In this document: positions 43,660 to 55,617 of the stretch, piece by piece
Numbering within the stretch: the stretch's first letter is position 1
Layout of the letters: each line of letters begins with the position of its first letter
Source of the DNA: Dipteris shenzhenensis
Taxonomy: Eukaryota > Polypodiophyta > Polypodiopsida > Gleicheniales
Reading direction: 5' to 3' (one strand)
Assembly: GCA_047967505.1 (NCBI GenBank)
Contig: CM106540.1
Length of the DNA stretch: 64,000 nucleotides
Made by a program: the position numbers and the translations under genes
Notes under the pieces: model-generated
What the model was told of the DNA's origin: nothing
Seen by the model: only the letters and a program-made list of their open reading frames with translations
Databases searched by the model: none

Positions 43660-44188
43660 CAAGCACAAGAGTGTCAAAGAAGAAAAAGAAGAAAAGTGCT
43701 ATTCATGTTGTTCAAAAGGTAAATATAGATGTTGGTGATGATGTACCTGTGGTTGATGTGATCATTGATGGTCAAGTGATTTCTAATGTGTACATTGATG
43801 GAGGTGCATCAATTAATGTCATGAGTGAGAAGACCATGATAGATGCTGATTTAAAATACTCTAGTACTATCTCTCCTTATCGCATCAAATTGGCTGACAA
43901 CACTAGGGTTAAGACCTTGGAGTTGTGAAGAATCTAGAAGTGGATGTATGTGGAATTTCTGTGCCGACTACTTTTCAGGTGATCCCTACCAAGCTAGATG
44001 CACGTGCCTATCCATTAATTTTGGGAAGGCCTTGGCTATGCAAGGTGAAGGCTGTTCAAAAGTGGGATACTGGAGAATTGATTTTGCAAGGAAATGATAA
44101 GAAGGTGCACTACAACATCAGAAGCTGCAAAAAGGAAGTTGTCAAGGAGGAGTCTTCAACATCAAAGAGTTCAAGCTCTGACTTTTAA
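43660..44188 (+). pseudogene. Gypsy-2A protease
   Basis: VVDVIIDGQVISNVYIDGGASINVMSE holds the D-G-G-A protease site. A lost G near 43917 shifts the frame (KTLEL-stop); the continuation ILGRPWLCKVKAVQKW is the usual end of plant gypsy proteases. Two extra T residues near 44185 break the next acidic segment. Confidence 0.82.
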
Positions 44189-44244
44189 CCAATGAAGAAG
44201 AGGAGACAGGGTGTAGCTCCGAGGAGTCCAACTCAGAGGGTGAG

Positions 44245-45173
44245 GTGGAAGGAGTGGCCTTTGGTCTTTGTCCTGGTGCTAATCAGGATGAGTCAGGAAG
44301 GAACAAGGTGGTGGTGCAAGAAGATCCTATAGAGACACTTCATGTGGAGGATGTGGAGCACACTAAACGACACACCCACAATGAAGAGCTTTTTGGTGAT
44401 TCTCTATCAGGTAGTGAGAAGCTCCAGTACTTGGATATGCTAGATGATTTTCCATGTCTCTTTGCAACAAGCTATTCACAGATTCAACTAGTCTCTCTTG
44501 TGGAGCACAAGATTGAGTTGAAGCCAGAAAGCAAGCCAGTTGTGCAATGCTTAAGGCGATTGGGGGTGATCCAAGCTGAGGCACTAAAGAAAGAGGTAAC
44601 ACAACTACTTGAGGCGGGATTCATCTTTTCTATTGATGATTTAGAATGGATATCTCCTATAGTTGTCACACCAAAGAAAGGAAATAAGTGGCGAGTTTGT
44701 GTGGACTTTCATCCTTTGAATGCATGCACTAAGAGGGATCATTTTCCTTTGCCATTCCAAGATGAAATACTAGACCAAGTACCAGGGCATGAGATGTATT
44801 CTGTATGTGATGGGTATTCTCGGTACTTTCAAATTTGTATTCGAGAGGAAGATCAAAAGAAAACATCATTTGTCACACCTTGGGGAGTTTTTGCTTACAA
44901 AGTGATGCCTTTTGGGTTGACCAATGCACCAGCTACATTTCAAAGGTTCATGAGTCAAGTCCTGGTGCCTTTCTTGGGAAAGTTCATACGGGTGTTTTGG
45001 ATGATTTTTGCATTTATTCTCGGCGCATAGATCACATGGAGAAGTTAAAGATTACCTTAATTAGGATTGATGAAGCAAAAGGGTGTCTAAATCCTAGCAA
45101 GTGTCATTTGGCTCAAATAAAAGTAGTCTTGTTGGGGCATAGTGTGTCAAGAAGGCCTCCAAATGGATCCTGA
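44245..45173 (+). pseudogene. Gypsy-2A reverse transcriptase
   Basis: VVTPKKGNKWRVCVDFHPLNACTKRDHFPLPFQDEIL, CDGYSRYFQI (catalytic Asp present) and PFGLTNAPATFQRFMSQVL. At the FLDD box a T has been lost (near 44996), so the frame reads VFWMIFAF while the underlying bases still spell Asp-Asp in the other frame. RT then continues in frame +1 (CIYSRRIDHMEKLK ... LNPSKCHLAQIKVVLLGHSV). Confidence 0.85.
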
Positions 45174-45336
45174 CAAGGTTCAATCAATTATGGCATTGCC
45201 AAGTCCTGAGAGTGTCACTGGTGTTCGCAGAATTCTAGGAAAGAGCAAGTATTATCAACGCTTTTGTGATGATTTCACAGAGATAGTGCATCCCATGAAC
45301 TTGTTGACAAGAAAATAAGTTTCTTTCCAATGGGGT

Positions 45337-46332
45337 GTGGAGCAACAAGAGTCTTTCCAGCAACTTAAGGAGGCCATGAGTAAGGGCCCAATATTGAAGC
45401 CCTCTGATTGGTCTCAAGACTTTTATGTAAATCCAAGTGTATCTTTGCATTCAGTTGGTGCTGTATTGCTACAAAAAGGAGAGGCAGGTAGAATGCAACC
45501 CATCTATTATGCCAGCCAATAGCTTACAGATGTGGAAATAAGGTATGAAGAAATGGAGCAGCAAGCTCTCTCTTTGGTGTTTTCCATCACAAAGTTTTGC
45601 TCCTATTTATTACCTCAACCATTTTTCTTCCTTACCTCTTAGTCTGTATTAGCATATCTAGTTCGCAAGCCTAATCCTGGGGGGAGATTTGCAAAATGGT
45701 TGTCAGAGCTTCAAGAGTTCTCTTTCTCTTTTGTCACTGAAAATACCACTAGGTCCACTATGGCAGATTTGCTCACAGGACAGGAGGATCTAGGAGAAGA
45801 AAAGAAATGTAAGGAGAACATTAAAGATGAAAGGGATACACCAACAACAACTTTTGTTTTGTATTTTGATGGGGCTTTTAGTCCTTCATGCCAACAAGGA
45901 GCTAAGGGGATAGTCTTGATGAATCCTGAAGGTCAAGAGGTATGGGCAAGAGGACAAGAGCTTCCAGGTATCACAACTAACAATGCAACTGAGTATAATG
46001 CTTTGATTCTTGGTTTGGAGGGTTGTCTTCAAAGTCAAGTTAAAGAATTGGAAGTAAGAGGAGATTCTCAACTTATTATAAAGCAAATGCAAGGGCATTA
46101 CAAGACAAGAAGTCCTCATTTGAAGGAGCTTAATCAAAAGGCTATGGCACTATGTAGTCAGTTTGATTTTTGCAAGTTTGTTCATATAAAGAAAAAAGAA
46201 AATCAAAGGGCAGATGAGTTAGCTACTCAAGCCATTGTAGTACAAGACCGGGGGGTGGTTTCTTTGGTAGACAGTGGATGGCCACAACTGCAAGATGTTC
46301 AGCAATATGTGGAAGAAGGCATGTTTCCTTGA
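45337..46332 (+). pseudogene. Gypsy-2A RNase H plus second (archaeal-type) RNase H
   Basis: The first domain, FYVNPSVSLHSVGAVLLQKG, has Asn in place of the first Asp, then stops TAG (45520-45522) and TAG (45640-45642). The second domain, VLYFDGAFSPSCQQGAKGIVLM, TNNATEYNALILGLEGC, EVRGDSQLIIKQMQG and ENQRADELATQAI, is of the archaeal/plant RNase HI type with D-E-D-D residues present. TGA at 46330-46332 ends the frame. The dual RNase H marks the Tat/Ogre lineage. Confidence 0.85.
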
Positions 46333-46359
46333 GGGTTAACTCCACAACAGAAGCAAAGA

Positions 46360-47525
46360 TTGGTAAGGAAGGCTTGTCCTAATACTATTGTTGATGACAT
46401 TCTTTATAAATTGGGAAAAGATAAGGTGCTCCATCAGGTGGTTCATCCCATGGAGACTAGGAGAATCCTAGAAATGTGTCATGAATGCTCTGGTCATTTT
46501 GGTTCAACAAGCACAGCTAGGAGAATTCTTAATGCAGGTTACTTTTGGCCATTCCTCCATAAGGATGTATATGAATGGTGTTGAAGTTGTAAAGTATGCC
46601 AAAAGTTTGGAAGGCGACAGCTGATTCCTGGGCCCTTGAAGCCTATTCCAGCATATGGACCATTTGAGAGGTGGGGGTTGGACTTTGTGGGACCACCCCC
46701 TCGCTCATCTCAAGGCAAGCATTATTTATTGGTAGCCACAGATTATGCAACTCAATGGGCAGAGGCCTCAATAACAAGGCAAGCACAGTTGCAAAATTTC
46801 TCTTTGATCAAATTTGTTCACGCTTTGGTTGTCCTTTGGAAATTCTCACTGATGGAGGAAACTCTTTTAGAAATATACTAATTGAAGATGTGGTGCGTAA
46901 GCTAAAGATAAATCATAGCATGTCCATGCCATACTATCCCCAATGTAATGGCTTGGTTGAGAAAACAAATGGATTGTTGTGCAATTCAATGGGAAAGCTT
47001 GTTGACACCAAGAAAAGGCATTGGGATAGGCACTTGGCAGAAGTTTTATGGGCTTACAGAACCACACACAAGCTAGCTATTGGGTTTACACCATTCCAAC
47101 TAGTGTATGGAATAGAAGCCATTTTACCCATTGAATTGGAGATACATAGTCTTCGCACAGCTATTGCAAGAATAGAAGACAGGAGGATGCCTATGCTCAA
47201 CATTTGGTATAGCTAGAAGCCTTGGATGAATGCAGATTACAGGCCTTACAAAACTTGGAATCTTCTCAAAAAAAGGTGCAAGGCCCGTTTTGACACCAAA
47301 TTATGCAAGAAGAAAGATATTGCAGAAGGAGATTTGGTAATGAGATTTGATAGCCGTCTAGACAAGCGGCAAGACAAAAAGTTTATCGGTCGATGGGAGG
47401 GACCATATCGAGTCAAAAAGAAGTTCACGAATGGAACCTATCAGCTTAAGGAGGTTGATGGCATGGTGATACCCGGACGCACCAATGAGTATCGCCTTAA
47501 ATTCTTCTATGCTCGACCACCTTGA
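46360..47525 (+). pseudogene. Gypsy-2A integrase and C-terminal tail
   Basis: HHCC-type segment MCHECSGHFGSTSTARRIL, stop TGA (46582-46584), then the core ERWGLDFVGP (first Asp), LTDGGNSFRN (second Asp) and PQCNGLVEKTN (Glu), with a frame change near 46770-46790. The tail ARFDTKLCKKKDIAEGDLVMRFDSR ... FIGRWEGPYRVKK ends in TGA (47523-47525), after which the polypurine tract GGGGGGGAAAGA leads into the LTR. Confidence 0.85.
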
Positions 47526-47576
47526 GGGCCAGCAAACCCTCTCTGTACTAGAGAGGATCTGCTAGGGGGGGAAAGA

Positions 47577-49643
47577 TGTGACACCAAAATTTGATATTTT
47601 TAATTTTGCATTGGTATTGTTTTTCTCTATGTTTGATGAGAGTTTGAGTATCAAGTGATAGCCTAGCGGCTCTCACTTATTTCTATTTTCTATGATATTG
47701 TATGGGATGGAGAGGATGAGTGGAATGGCTCATTGTAAATACCATAGGTATGAATTATAAATACCTTGGTGTAGGGTGAGAGTTATTTGTGTATGGGATA
47801 TTATGGAGTTTTTTAGAAAATAGGAAGAGTGAGTCATATAAAGAGGTGGGCTCATGTCCATGTATTCCAATAATATAAGAGAGGCCACATGCCAAGCGTG
47901 TGAAAAGCATGTGGAGGTATGTGAAGTCAAGAGGAATCCTTCTAGAACTCCTATGTGGAATAAGGAGGATGTGGACATGTGGAAAAGAGAGGCTCCCTAT
48001 GGGCTCCATGTGAGGAGACTCTTGACTTTCTCAATATTTTAAGAGTCTTGAGCATCTTGTGATGGGACACATGGCAAGAGTAGCCAAAAAGGACATGGAT
48101 CGTGACACACATGCTTATGTGATTGATGGGGAAAGGAATCTACAGGTAGCAATTGTAAATGGGTGAAGGAGGGTATCAAAATCTCTATAAAAGGAGCCCT
48201 CCTCTCCCTTGTTCATCAATCTCTTCCACCATTAGGCCTCATGTTGCTGTAGCTCTAGTCTCCCCAAGCCTCTTCCATGAGCCTTCTCTCCCTCTTGTAG
48301 ATATTCTCTTATGTAGACTCTCGAGTCCATCTCTATCTAGTTTATTCTCTCTTTATGAGTAGTCTTGGAGCTTCCGCTCCCTCTTATATGTATGAAACCT
48401 CTTCTTCTCCCTTGTGTTTATAGTGTTGGATGGATTCTCACTCTATTTGTAATGAAGGTCACTTCAGGTTCTCTCTCTCTTGAGTGTCTCTTCCCTTTTC
48501 TTTCTTTCAAAGCCTTAAAAGTTCTTTCTATTCGGCTGCTCACTGTGCACACATGGTCCATCTGTTTCCTGAGCCACCATGTAAACTTCTTTCTCTCTTC
48601 TAGGTGAAATCTATGAGGGGTGGATCGTTAATGAAGGTGGAGTCTTGAGGGAGCATCCTGCTCAGGCGAAATTAGCATGGGTGGAGGGCAGTTTTTATGA
48701 CAGTTTGACCCCCTATTAGTATTTTGCTCATAACTTTCTGCTCGATAGTCCAATTTTAATGAAATTTATATCAACACGAAGCTCTCTTTAAGGTGCATGT
48801 TTGTATGTGATCAGATCTTGAATCAAATACTGTTGCAAAAAGTTATGATTCTTTGTGTCTGACAGTCTGTTTTCATGATAGTTTTTACCCCATCTAGTAA
48901 ACTATCCATAACTTTTTGGCTGCTTCTCTGTTTCTTATGAAACATATATCAACGCGAAGCTCTATTAAAGGCGCATGTCTCTAAGTGCTTAGATCTTGAA
49001 TTAGATACTACTGCAAAATGTTATGAGTCTCTGTGTTTGATAGTCTGTTTTCATGATAGTTTTTACCCCCTTCCAGTAAACTGTCCATACCTCTTCAATC
49101 GTCTGTCTGTTTTCAATGAAACTTATATCAGCGCGAAGCCATATTAAGGCGTATCCCTTTGTGTGCTTGAACTCTGATATCATGTCTCTACTGAAAGTTA
49201 TAGGCCTCTAGGTCTAATGACAGTTTGTAGAGTGTTTTGAGCTAAGTGTAAAGGTGTCTATGAAGGAGGTGCAATGTTTCCTCGGAATATACCCATCCGA
49301 CCTAATCAGCCCCTTCAAACTCCTCGATATATATCAGTTCATGTCATGTTGAGCCGCAAGATCTTCTTTCAACAATGTATCGCTCTTCTCTTTGGCACAG
49401 ACCGGCTCACTGAGATTATGGCCTCTGCTGATCCTTTCCTTCTCCCTATGCTTGATTACAACATTACTTGAAATGTTACTATCTTCATTCTCATTTGAGG
49501 GAGGAAAGTATGGTGTGGTATCTTGGCATAAAATCTTCTTTCTAATGTCCCATTCTCAATTATAAATATCTTTGTCAGTCAATTCGAAAGCAGTAGGAAG
49601 TGAAGAGGTGCGTGAAGTTTATTACCCCCAACTTCATGTCACA
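47577..49643 (+). repeat. Gypsy-2A 3' LTR
   Basis: 2067 bp, TGTGACACC to CATGTCACA; TATA box at 48186-48192. It contains three related segments of about 170 bp (TCTGACAGTCTGTTTTCATGATAG-type). Confidence 0.92.
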
Positions 49644-49648
49644 ACATA

Positions 49649-50880
49649 TAAAAGCATTTACTCAAATTTGATATTATCTTTTCAAAGTTCTTTTATTTTA
49701 TGAAGATTTCCACCAACAAATGGTTAGCAGTGCATTTAGATGATGAATTCAACAAACAAATAGAAAACCGAAACAACATACAAAGTAGCAATAGCTTTTA
49801 TTGTATCGCAGCTTCCTTGCATGCATCCACCCTAGTGGGATCATTTGATAAGTTCATCCAAGACATACCTTAATGTCACCGATACATACACCTAATATTT
49901 CCCTTGCATAGACCCACCAAAATGTGGAATCATTTGATAAGTTCATGTATCCCTTCCATGCATGCATCCACCATAGTGGGATCATTTGATAAGTTTGTGG
50001 ATCCCTTCCTTGCATGCATCCACCTTAGTGGGATCATTTAATAAGTTCATGCCAAACTTATCTTCATTTCACAGATCCATACACCTATACTTCCCTTGCA
50101 TAGACCCACCAAAATGTGGGATCATTCGATAACTTCATGTATTGCAACTTGCATGCATTCACCATAGTATGATCATTTGATAAGCTCTTTTGATAAGATC
50201 ATGCACCCACCATAGTAGAATCATTTGTTGAGTTGCATGTATTCCTTCCTTGCATGCATACACCCATCAAAATAGGGGATCATTCATTTATCATCTTGTT
50301 GTGTGCTTGCTCGAGCTGCTACAACCCTACGAGAGCATGAGCATGGGTTCAACTGCTCGATGGCACATATGCTCATCACGTGGTCCGTCAGAGCAATCTT
50401 CATCTTCTGACGCATCCCCACCTACAATAAGCATATTGTGCAAAAATGCAACATGTCACTATACTCCTTGTGACCAACTTGGGCTTCGGGTTTAGGAAGT
50501 TCTTATTGAGGTATTGCCATGTCACTGATCCAGACACCCAGATTCCACTTGCATAGACCCACAACAATGTGGTATCATTTGATAAGTTCATGTATGCCTT
50601 CCATGCATGCGTCCACCATAGTGTCAAGTTGCATGTATTCCTTTCTTGCATGGATACACCCATCAAAAGTGGGGATCAGTCGATAAGGTCGTGTGGGGTG
50701 ACTTGATAAGATCATTGACTACCCCGAAGTGGGATCATTCAAGCAGTTCATTCAATGAGTTCTATTTAATTTGATTCATTGGATTAGATATTGTGTAATT
50801 TATGCAACATGCCACTATACTCCTTGCGACCAACTTGGGTGTTAGAGTTAGGAAGTTCTACTACCATTGGCCTTTCAATT
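49649..50880. repeat. Minisatellite region, GCATGCATCCACCATAGTGGGATCATTTGATAAG unit
   Basis: From about 49815 to 50720, a unit of about 50 bp (TTGCATGCATCCACCATAGT, then GGGATCATTTGATAAGTTCATG) alternates with a related TTGCATAGACCCACCAAAATG unit. A longer segment (GCAACATGTCACTATACTCC to TAGGAAGTTCT) recurs near 50440 and 50800. No gene is recognised. The first 160 bases are plain AT-rich sequence. Confidence 0.8.
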
Positions 50881-51381
50881 GATCAATTCCACACTCCCCA
50901 AGGTAGAGAATAGGTAGAACTTGAACTTGTGCTATAAGTCTGTGCTAGGGGTCTCACATGGAGTGATGAACCATGGTCTTAAGTGCATATGCACCATCTC
51001 CAAGGATGTACTCCCGAATGCAAAAAGTGTGAAGATAGTGGAAGAGAAGGAATGAGTCTCACTTGTGGCTTTCTCACATACACAATGGGGGAATACACAC
51101 AGAGAGGGAGGCTGAAAACAGTTTTACTCTTCTTAGTTGTGTAAGCCAAAAGAACTCTAGTACAAAGAAAATAGAAGAACCCTATATGTGGGTCTCAACC
51201 AAACTCAACTAACTAAGGTGGCATACTAACTGAGCCACGAACTTGAGTACATAAGGATAGCTATCATCCACAGCTATTATTCATGGGTGGAGTACCAACC
51301 GCATCTGCAACTAACAAGTCGGTGACAAAAATGCACAACAGTCACCCTGGCATATCACGAGTGGAGCTTGATATCTCAACA
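50880..51381 (-). repeat. Copia-3 3' LTR (outer boundary approximate)
   Basis: On the minus strand the LTR starts TGTTGAGATATC right after the polypurine tract GAGGGGGAG (51382-51390). The far end is inferred only from where the neighbouring repeat stops matching (about 50874) and may be off by tens of bases, because the partner LTR lies outside the window. Confidence 0.6.
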
Positions 51382-51407
51382 CTCCCCCTCGAGCTCAATC
51401 CCAATTC

Positions 51408-52847
51408 CTACACACCAAGTAGGTCTCTGAACTTGTGCAGCTTCTCTACACCCAATGCCTTCATGAATATGTCAACTACCTGATCCTCTATGCTGACATA
51501 AACTAGATCAATAAGACCTAGTAAAACCTTCTCCCACATGTAGTGATAATGCACCTTAATGTGCTTTGTTCTAGCATGATAGACTGGGTTATTTGCCAAG
51601 TGTATACTGCTCATGTTGTCACAATAAATGACAACTAGCCTATCTGTAGACTGATGCATATCATAGAGTAGCTTATGCAACCAAGCTACCTCACATGCAG
51701 CCATTGCTGCACCCCTATACTCAGCCTCTGTGCTCGACAAGGCAACTGTCGGCTGTTTCTTGCTGCTCCAAGTGACCGCAGCACTCCCAAAAGAGAACAC
51801 ATATCCACTGGTAGATCGTCTATCTGAAATACTACCAACCCAATTAGCATAAATGTATCCATGCAACTGTATCTGAACCCCATCCTCATAAAATAGTCCA
51901 TACTACAATGTGGACTTTACATACCTGAGTATGCGTCTAGCCACATCCAAATGCGGTTTCCTTGTAGCCTGCATAAACTGACTTACCAATCCAAAAGCAT
52001 AGCTCAAATCTGGCCTGGTAATAGTCATATAAATCAAACTTCCTACTATGCGTCTGTACATAGTAGGGTCTTCCAGAAGCTCACCTGCATCTGTGCTCAA
52101 CTTCACATTCTGCTCCAAAGGAACTGAAAAAGGCTTACAGCCTATCATCCCATATTTAGACAGCATGTCCAATCCATACTGCCTCTGCAAGAGCTGTATC
52201 CCACTTCGTGATCTAATCACCTCAATGCCCAAGAAATAACGTAGCTCTCCCAAATCCTTCATCTCAAACTTCTACTTCAATAGCATTTTCACATGAAGGA
52301 TATCTTCATCACTATCACCTGTGATGATTAAATCATCAACATAAATGACAAGTAGCTAATACCTTTCTATGTTTTTCTCACATAAAGTGAGAAATCTGCC
52401 TTGGAAATCTAAAAGCCAATAGTGACAAGATACTGTCCTATCTTGTCAGACCATGCTCTAGGTGCTTGCTTCAAGCCATACAAGGCTTTCTTCAACCTGC
52501 AAACAAACTCAGGATGAATAGCATGAACATAACTTGGTGGTTGCTCCATAAACACCTCTTCTTGCAAATCACCATGCAAGAAGGCATTCTTTACATCCAT
52601 TTGATATAAAGACCATCCCTTTGATGCAGCCATAGCACTGACTGCTCTTACAGTTACCATCCTTGCAACTGGACTGAATGTTTCTTCATAATCAATGCCA
52701 TATGTCTGTGCATACCCCTTGACTACTAATCTTGCCTTGTATCTGTTCACAGAACCATCTGCATTGTGCTTCACCTTATAAACCCACTTACAGCCAATTG
52801 CATTCTTGTCTTTAGGCAAAGGCACCAATTCCCATGTGGCAAGGCAT
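51408..52847 (-). pseudogene. Copia-3 RT and RNase H
   Basis: Minus strand: TWELVPLPKDKNAIGCKWVYK, RYKARLVVKGYAQTYGIDY, QMDVKNAFLHGDLQEEVFM and KKALYGLKQAPRAW. TAG (52409-52411) follows; then a small indel restores LVIYVDDLIITGDSDE (YVDD intact), and TAG (52272-52274) precedes KFEMKDLGELRYFLGIEV. TAG (51903-51905) precedes YGLFYEDG. In the RNase H the usual TDADW motif is IYANW, so acidic residues are lost; CDNMSSIHLANNPVYHARTKHI is kept. Confidence 0.87.
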
Positions 52848-54940
52848 TGTGACACCAAAAATTGATATTTTTAACTTGGCATTGATATTGTTCTTCTCTA
52901 TGTTTGATAAGAGTTTGAGTATCAAGTGATAGCCTAGCGGCTCTCACTTATTTCTATTTTCTATGATATTGTATGGGATTGAGAGGATGAGTGGAATGGC
53001 TCATTGTAAATACCCTAGGTATGAATTATAAATACCTTGGTATGGGGTGAGAGTTATTTGTGTATGGGATATTATGAGTTTTTTAGAAAATAGGAAGAGT
53101 GAGTCATATAAAGAGGTGGGCTCATGTCCATGTGTTCCAATAATATAAGAGAGGCCACATGCCAAGCGTGTGGAAGGCATGTGGAGGAGTGTGAAGTCAA
53201 GAGGAATCCTTCTAGAACTCCTATGTGGAATAAGGAGGATGTGGACATGTGGAATAAGGAGCATGTGGACATGTGGAAAAGAGACGGTCCCTATGGGCTC
53301 CATGTGAGGAGACTCTTGACTTTCTCAATATTTTAAGAGTCATGAGCATCTTGTGATGGGACACATGGCAAGAGTAGCCAAAAAGGACATGGATGGTGAC
53401 ATACGTGCTTATGTGATTGATGGGGAAAGGAATCTATAGGCAACAATTGTAAATGGGTGAAGGACGGTAACAAAATCTCTATAAAAAAAGCCCTCCTCTC
53501 CCTTGTTCATCAGAATCTCTTCCACCATTAGGCCTTATGTTGCTGTAGTTCTAGTCTCCCCAAGCCTCTTCCATGAGCCTTCTCTCCCTCTTGTAGATAT
53601 TCTCTTATGTAGACTCTTGAGTCCATCTCTCTCTAGTTTATTCTCTCTCTATGAGTAGTCTTGGAGCTTCCGCTCCCTCTTGTATATATGAAACCTCTTC
53701 TTCTCCCTTGTGTTTGTAGTGTTGGAGTTGATTCTCACTCTATTTGTAATGAAGGTCACTTCAGGTTCTCTCTCTTGAGTGTCCCTTCCCTTTTCTTTCT
53801 TTCAAAGCCTTAAAAGTTCTTTCTATTCGGCTACTCACTGTGCACACATGGTCCCTCTGTTTCCCGAGCCACCATGCAAACTTCTTCCCCTCTTCTAGGC
53901 AAAATCTATGAGGGGTGGATCGTTGATGAAGGTGGAGTCTTGAGGGAACATCCTGCTCAGGCGAAATTAGCCTGGGTGGAGGGTAGTTTTCATGATAGTT
54001 TGACCCCCTATTAGTGTTTTGCTTATAACTTTCTGCTCGATAGTCCGATTGCAATGAAATTTATATCAACGCGAAGCTCTCTTCAAGGCGCATGTTTGTA
54101 CGTGATCAGATCTTGAATCAGATACTGCTACAAAAAGTTATGAGTCTCTATATCTGACAGTCTGTTTTCATGATAGTTTTTACCCCCGTCTAGTAAACTG
54201 TCCATAACTTTTTGGCCGCTTCTCTGTTTCTTACGAACATATATCAGCGCGAAGCTCTCTTTAAGGCGCATGTCTCTATATGCTTAGATCTTGAATCAGA
54301 TACTGCTGCAAAATGTTATGGGTCTCTGTGTTTGACAGTCTGTTTTTATGACAGTTTTTACCCCCTTCCAGTAAACTGTCCATATCTCTTCAACCGTCTG
54401 TCTGTTTTCAATGAAACTTATATCAGCGCAAAGCCCATCTCAAGGCGCATCTCTTTCTTTGCTTGAATCTCTGATATCATGTCTCTACTGAAAGTTATAG
54501 GCCTCTGTTTCTAATGACAGTTTGTAGAGTGTTTTGAGCTAAGTGTAAAGGTGTCTATGAAGGAGGTGCAATGTTTCCTCGGAATCTACCCATCCGACCT
54601 AATCAGCCCCTTCAAACTCCTCGATATATATCAGTTCATGTCATGTTGAGCCGCAAGATCTTCTTTCAACAAGGTATCGCTCTTCTCTTTGGTGCAGACC
54701 GGCTCGCTGAGATTATGGCCTCTGCTGATCCTTTCCTTCTCCCTATGCTTGATTACAACATCACTTGGGATGTTACCATCTTCATTCTCATCTGAGGGAG
54801 AAAGGTATGGTGTGGTATCTTGGCATAAAATCTTTTTTCTAATGTCCCATTCTCAATGATAAATATCTGTGGCTGTCAGTTCGAAAGCAGCAGGAAGTGA
54901 AGAGGTGCGTGAAGTTTATTACCCCCAACTTCATGTCACA
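52848..54940 (+). repeat. Gypsy-2B 5' LTR
   Basis: Complete. TATA box at 53480-53486. It contains a private 24-bp duplication (ATGTGGAATAAGGAG...) near 53240. Confidence 0.92.
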
Positions 54941-55617
54941 TCTTTTGGTGGAGACGCCGGGCATGTTTGGTATTGGATTCATCCCACCTTACTAAACGGT
55001 CTCGGGTGTACTTGATTGCATGTTATGCTTAGAGAGGCATGTGTTTTGATGAGATAAAGAAGATGCCTGGAAGAACTCCGTTAGAAGAGATTGCAGTGCA
55101 TTTAAAAGAACTTGAAGATTGTGAAGGTGATGCTCAAGCTATTCGCACAGTCACCATGATCATATCATTTATGTTTGCACTGTTGAATATGTTGGTGAAT
55201 CGACAACACTGACAGCAGCACAATGATAGATTGGGAATTGTTCCATGCACTGGCAGCTTGGTGTGAAGAAGAGTTGAGTCTTTGGGTAGTTTTCAACTAT
55301 AACAGTGGAGTGGTGATTCTTGATGCTTTCAACTTCTTTTGCTATGCAAATTATGAAGATTACAATATCTTGAAGCTTTTATGTGCACTTCCTATTGTAA
55401 GAAGGGTGATTCTAGAATGCATGTATACACAATGTTTTCATGGTGCTGGTTGGTCACTTATTTTTGAATATTTTGTTGAGGATCACATGGTGGAGGGTTT
55501 TCAACAAGTGGTTATGCAGAATAAGTTGGTCTTGGTATACTAAGGCTCTGTGGGATCTTGTTCGGATCTTGTTTGGGATATTATTTGGATCTTGGTGTTT
55601 CCTTTTTGTGTTTCATC
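54941..55617 (+). other. Gypsy-2B leader with a small upstream ORF
   Basis: TGGTGGAGACGCCGGG (54946-54961) just inside the LTR is the likely primer binding site; I could not match it to a tRNA. A readable stretch (MCFDEIKKMPGRTPLEEIAVHLKEL, 55050-55130) and an ATG-less frame of about 105 codons ending at 55543 (WELFHALAAWCEEELS ...) precede gag. Ogre elements carry an extra ORF before gag, and this may be its remnant; no function is recognised. Confidence 0.5.

Larger units (their letters stand above)
40728..49643 (+). mobile_element. Gypsy-2 copy A: Tat/Ogre-like gypsy element with an internal deletion
   Basis: Target duplication ACATA (40723-40727 and 49644-49648) is perfect. The 5' LTR is cut short (40728 to about 42765) by a deletion that also removed the PBS, leader and gag start; the 3' LTR (47577-49643) is complete. 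The order gag fragment, PR, RT, RNase H, a second archaeal-type RNase H, IN is typical of the Tat/Ogre group. Compared with copy B it has more stops and single-base deletions, so it is the more decayed sister. Confidence 0.93.
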
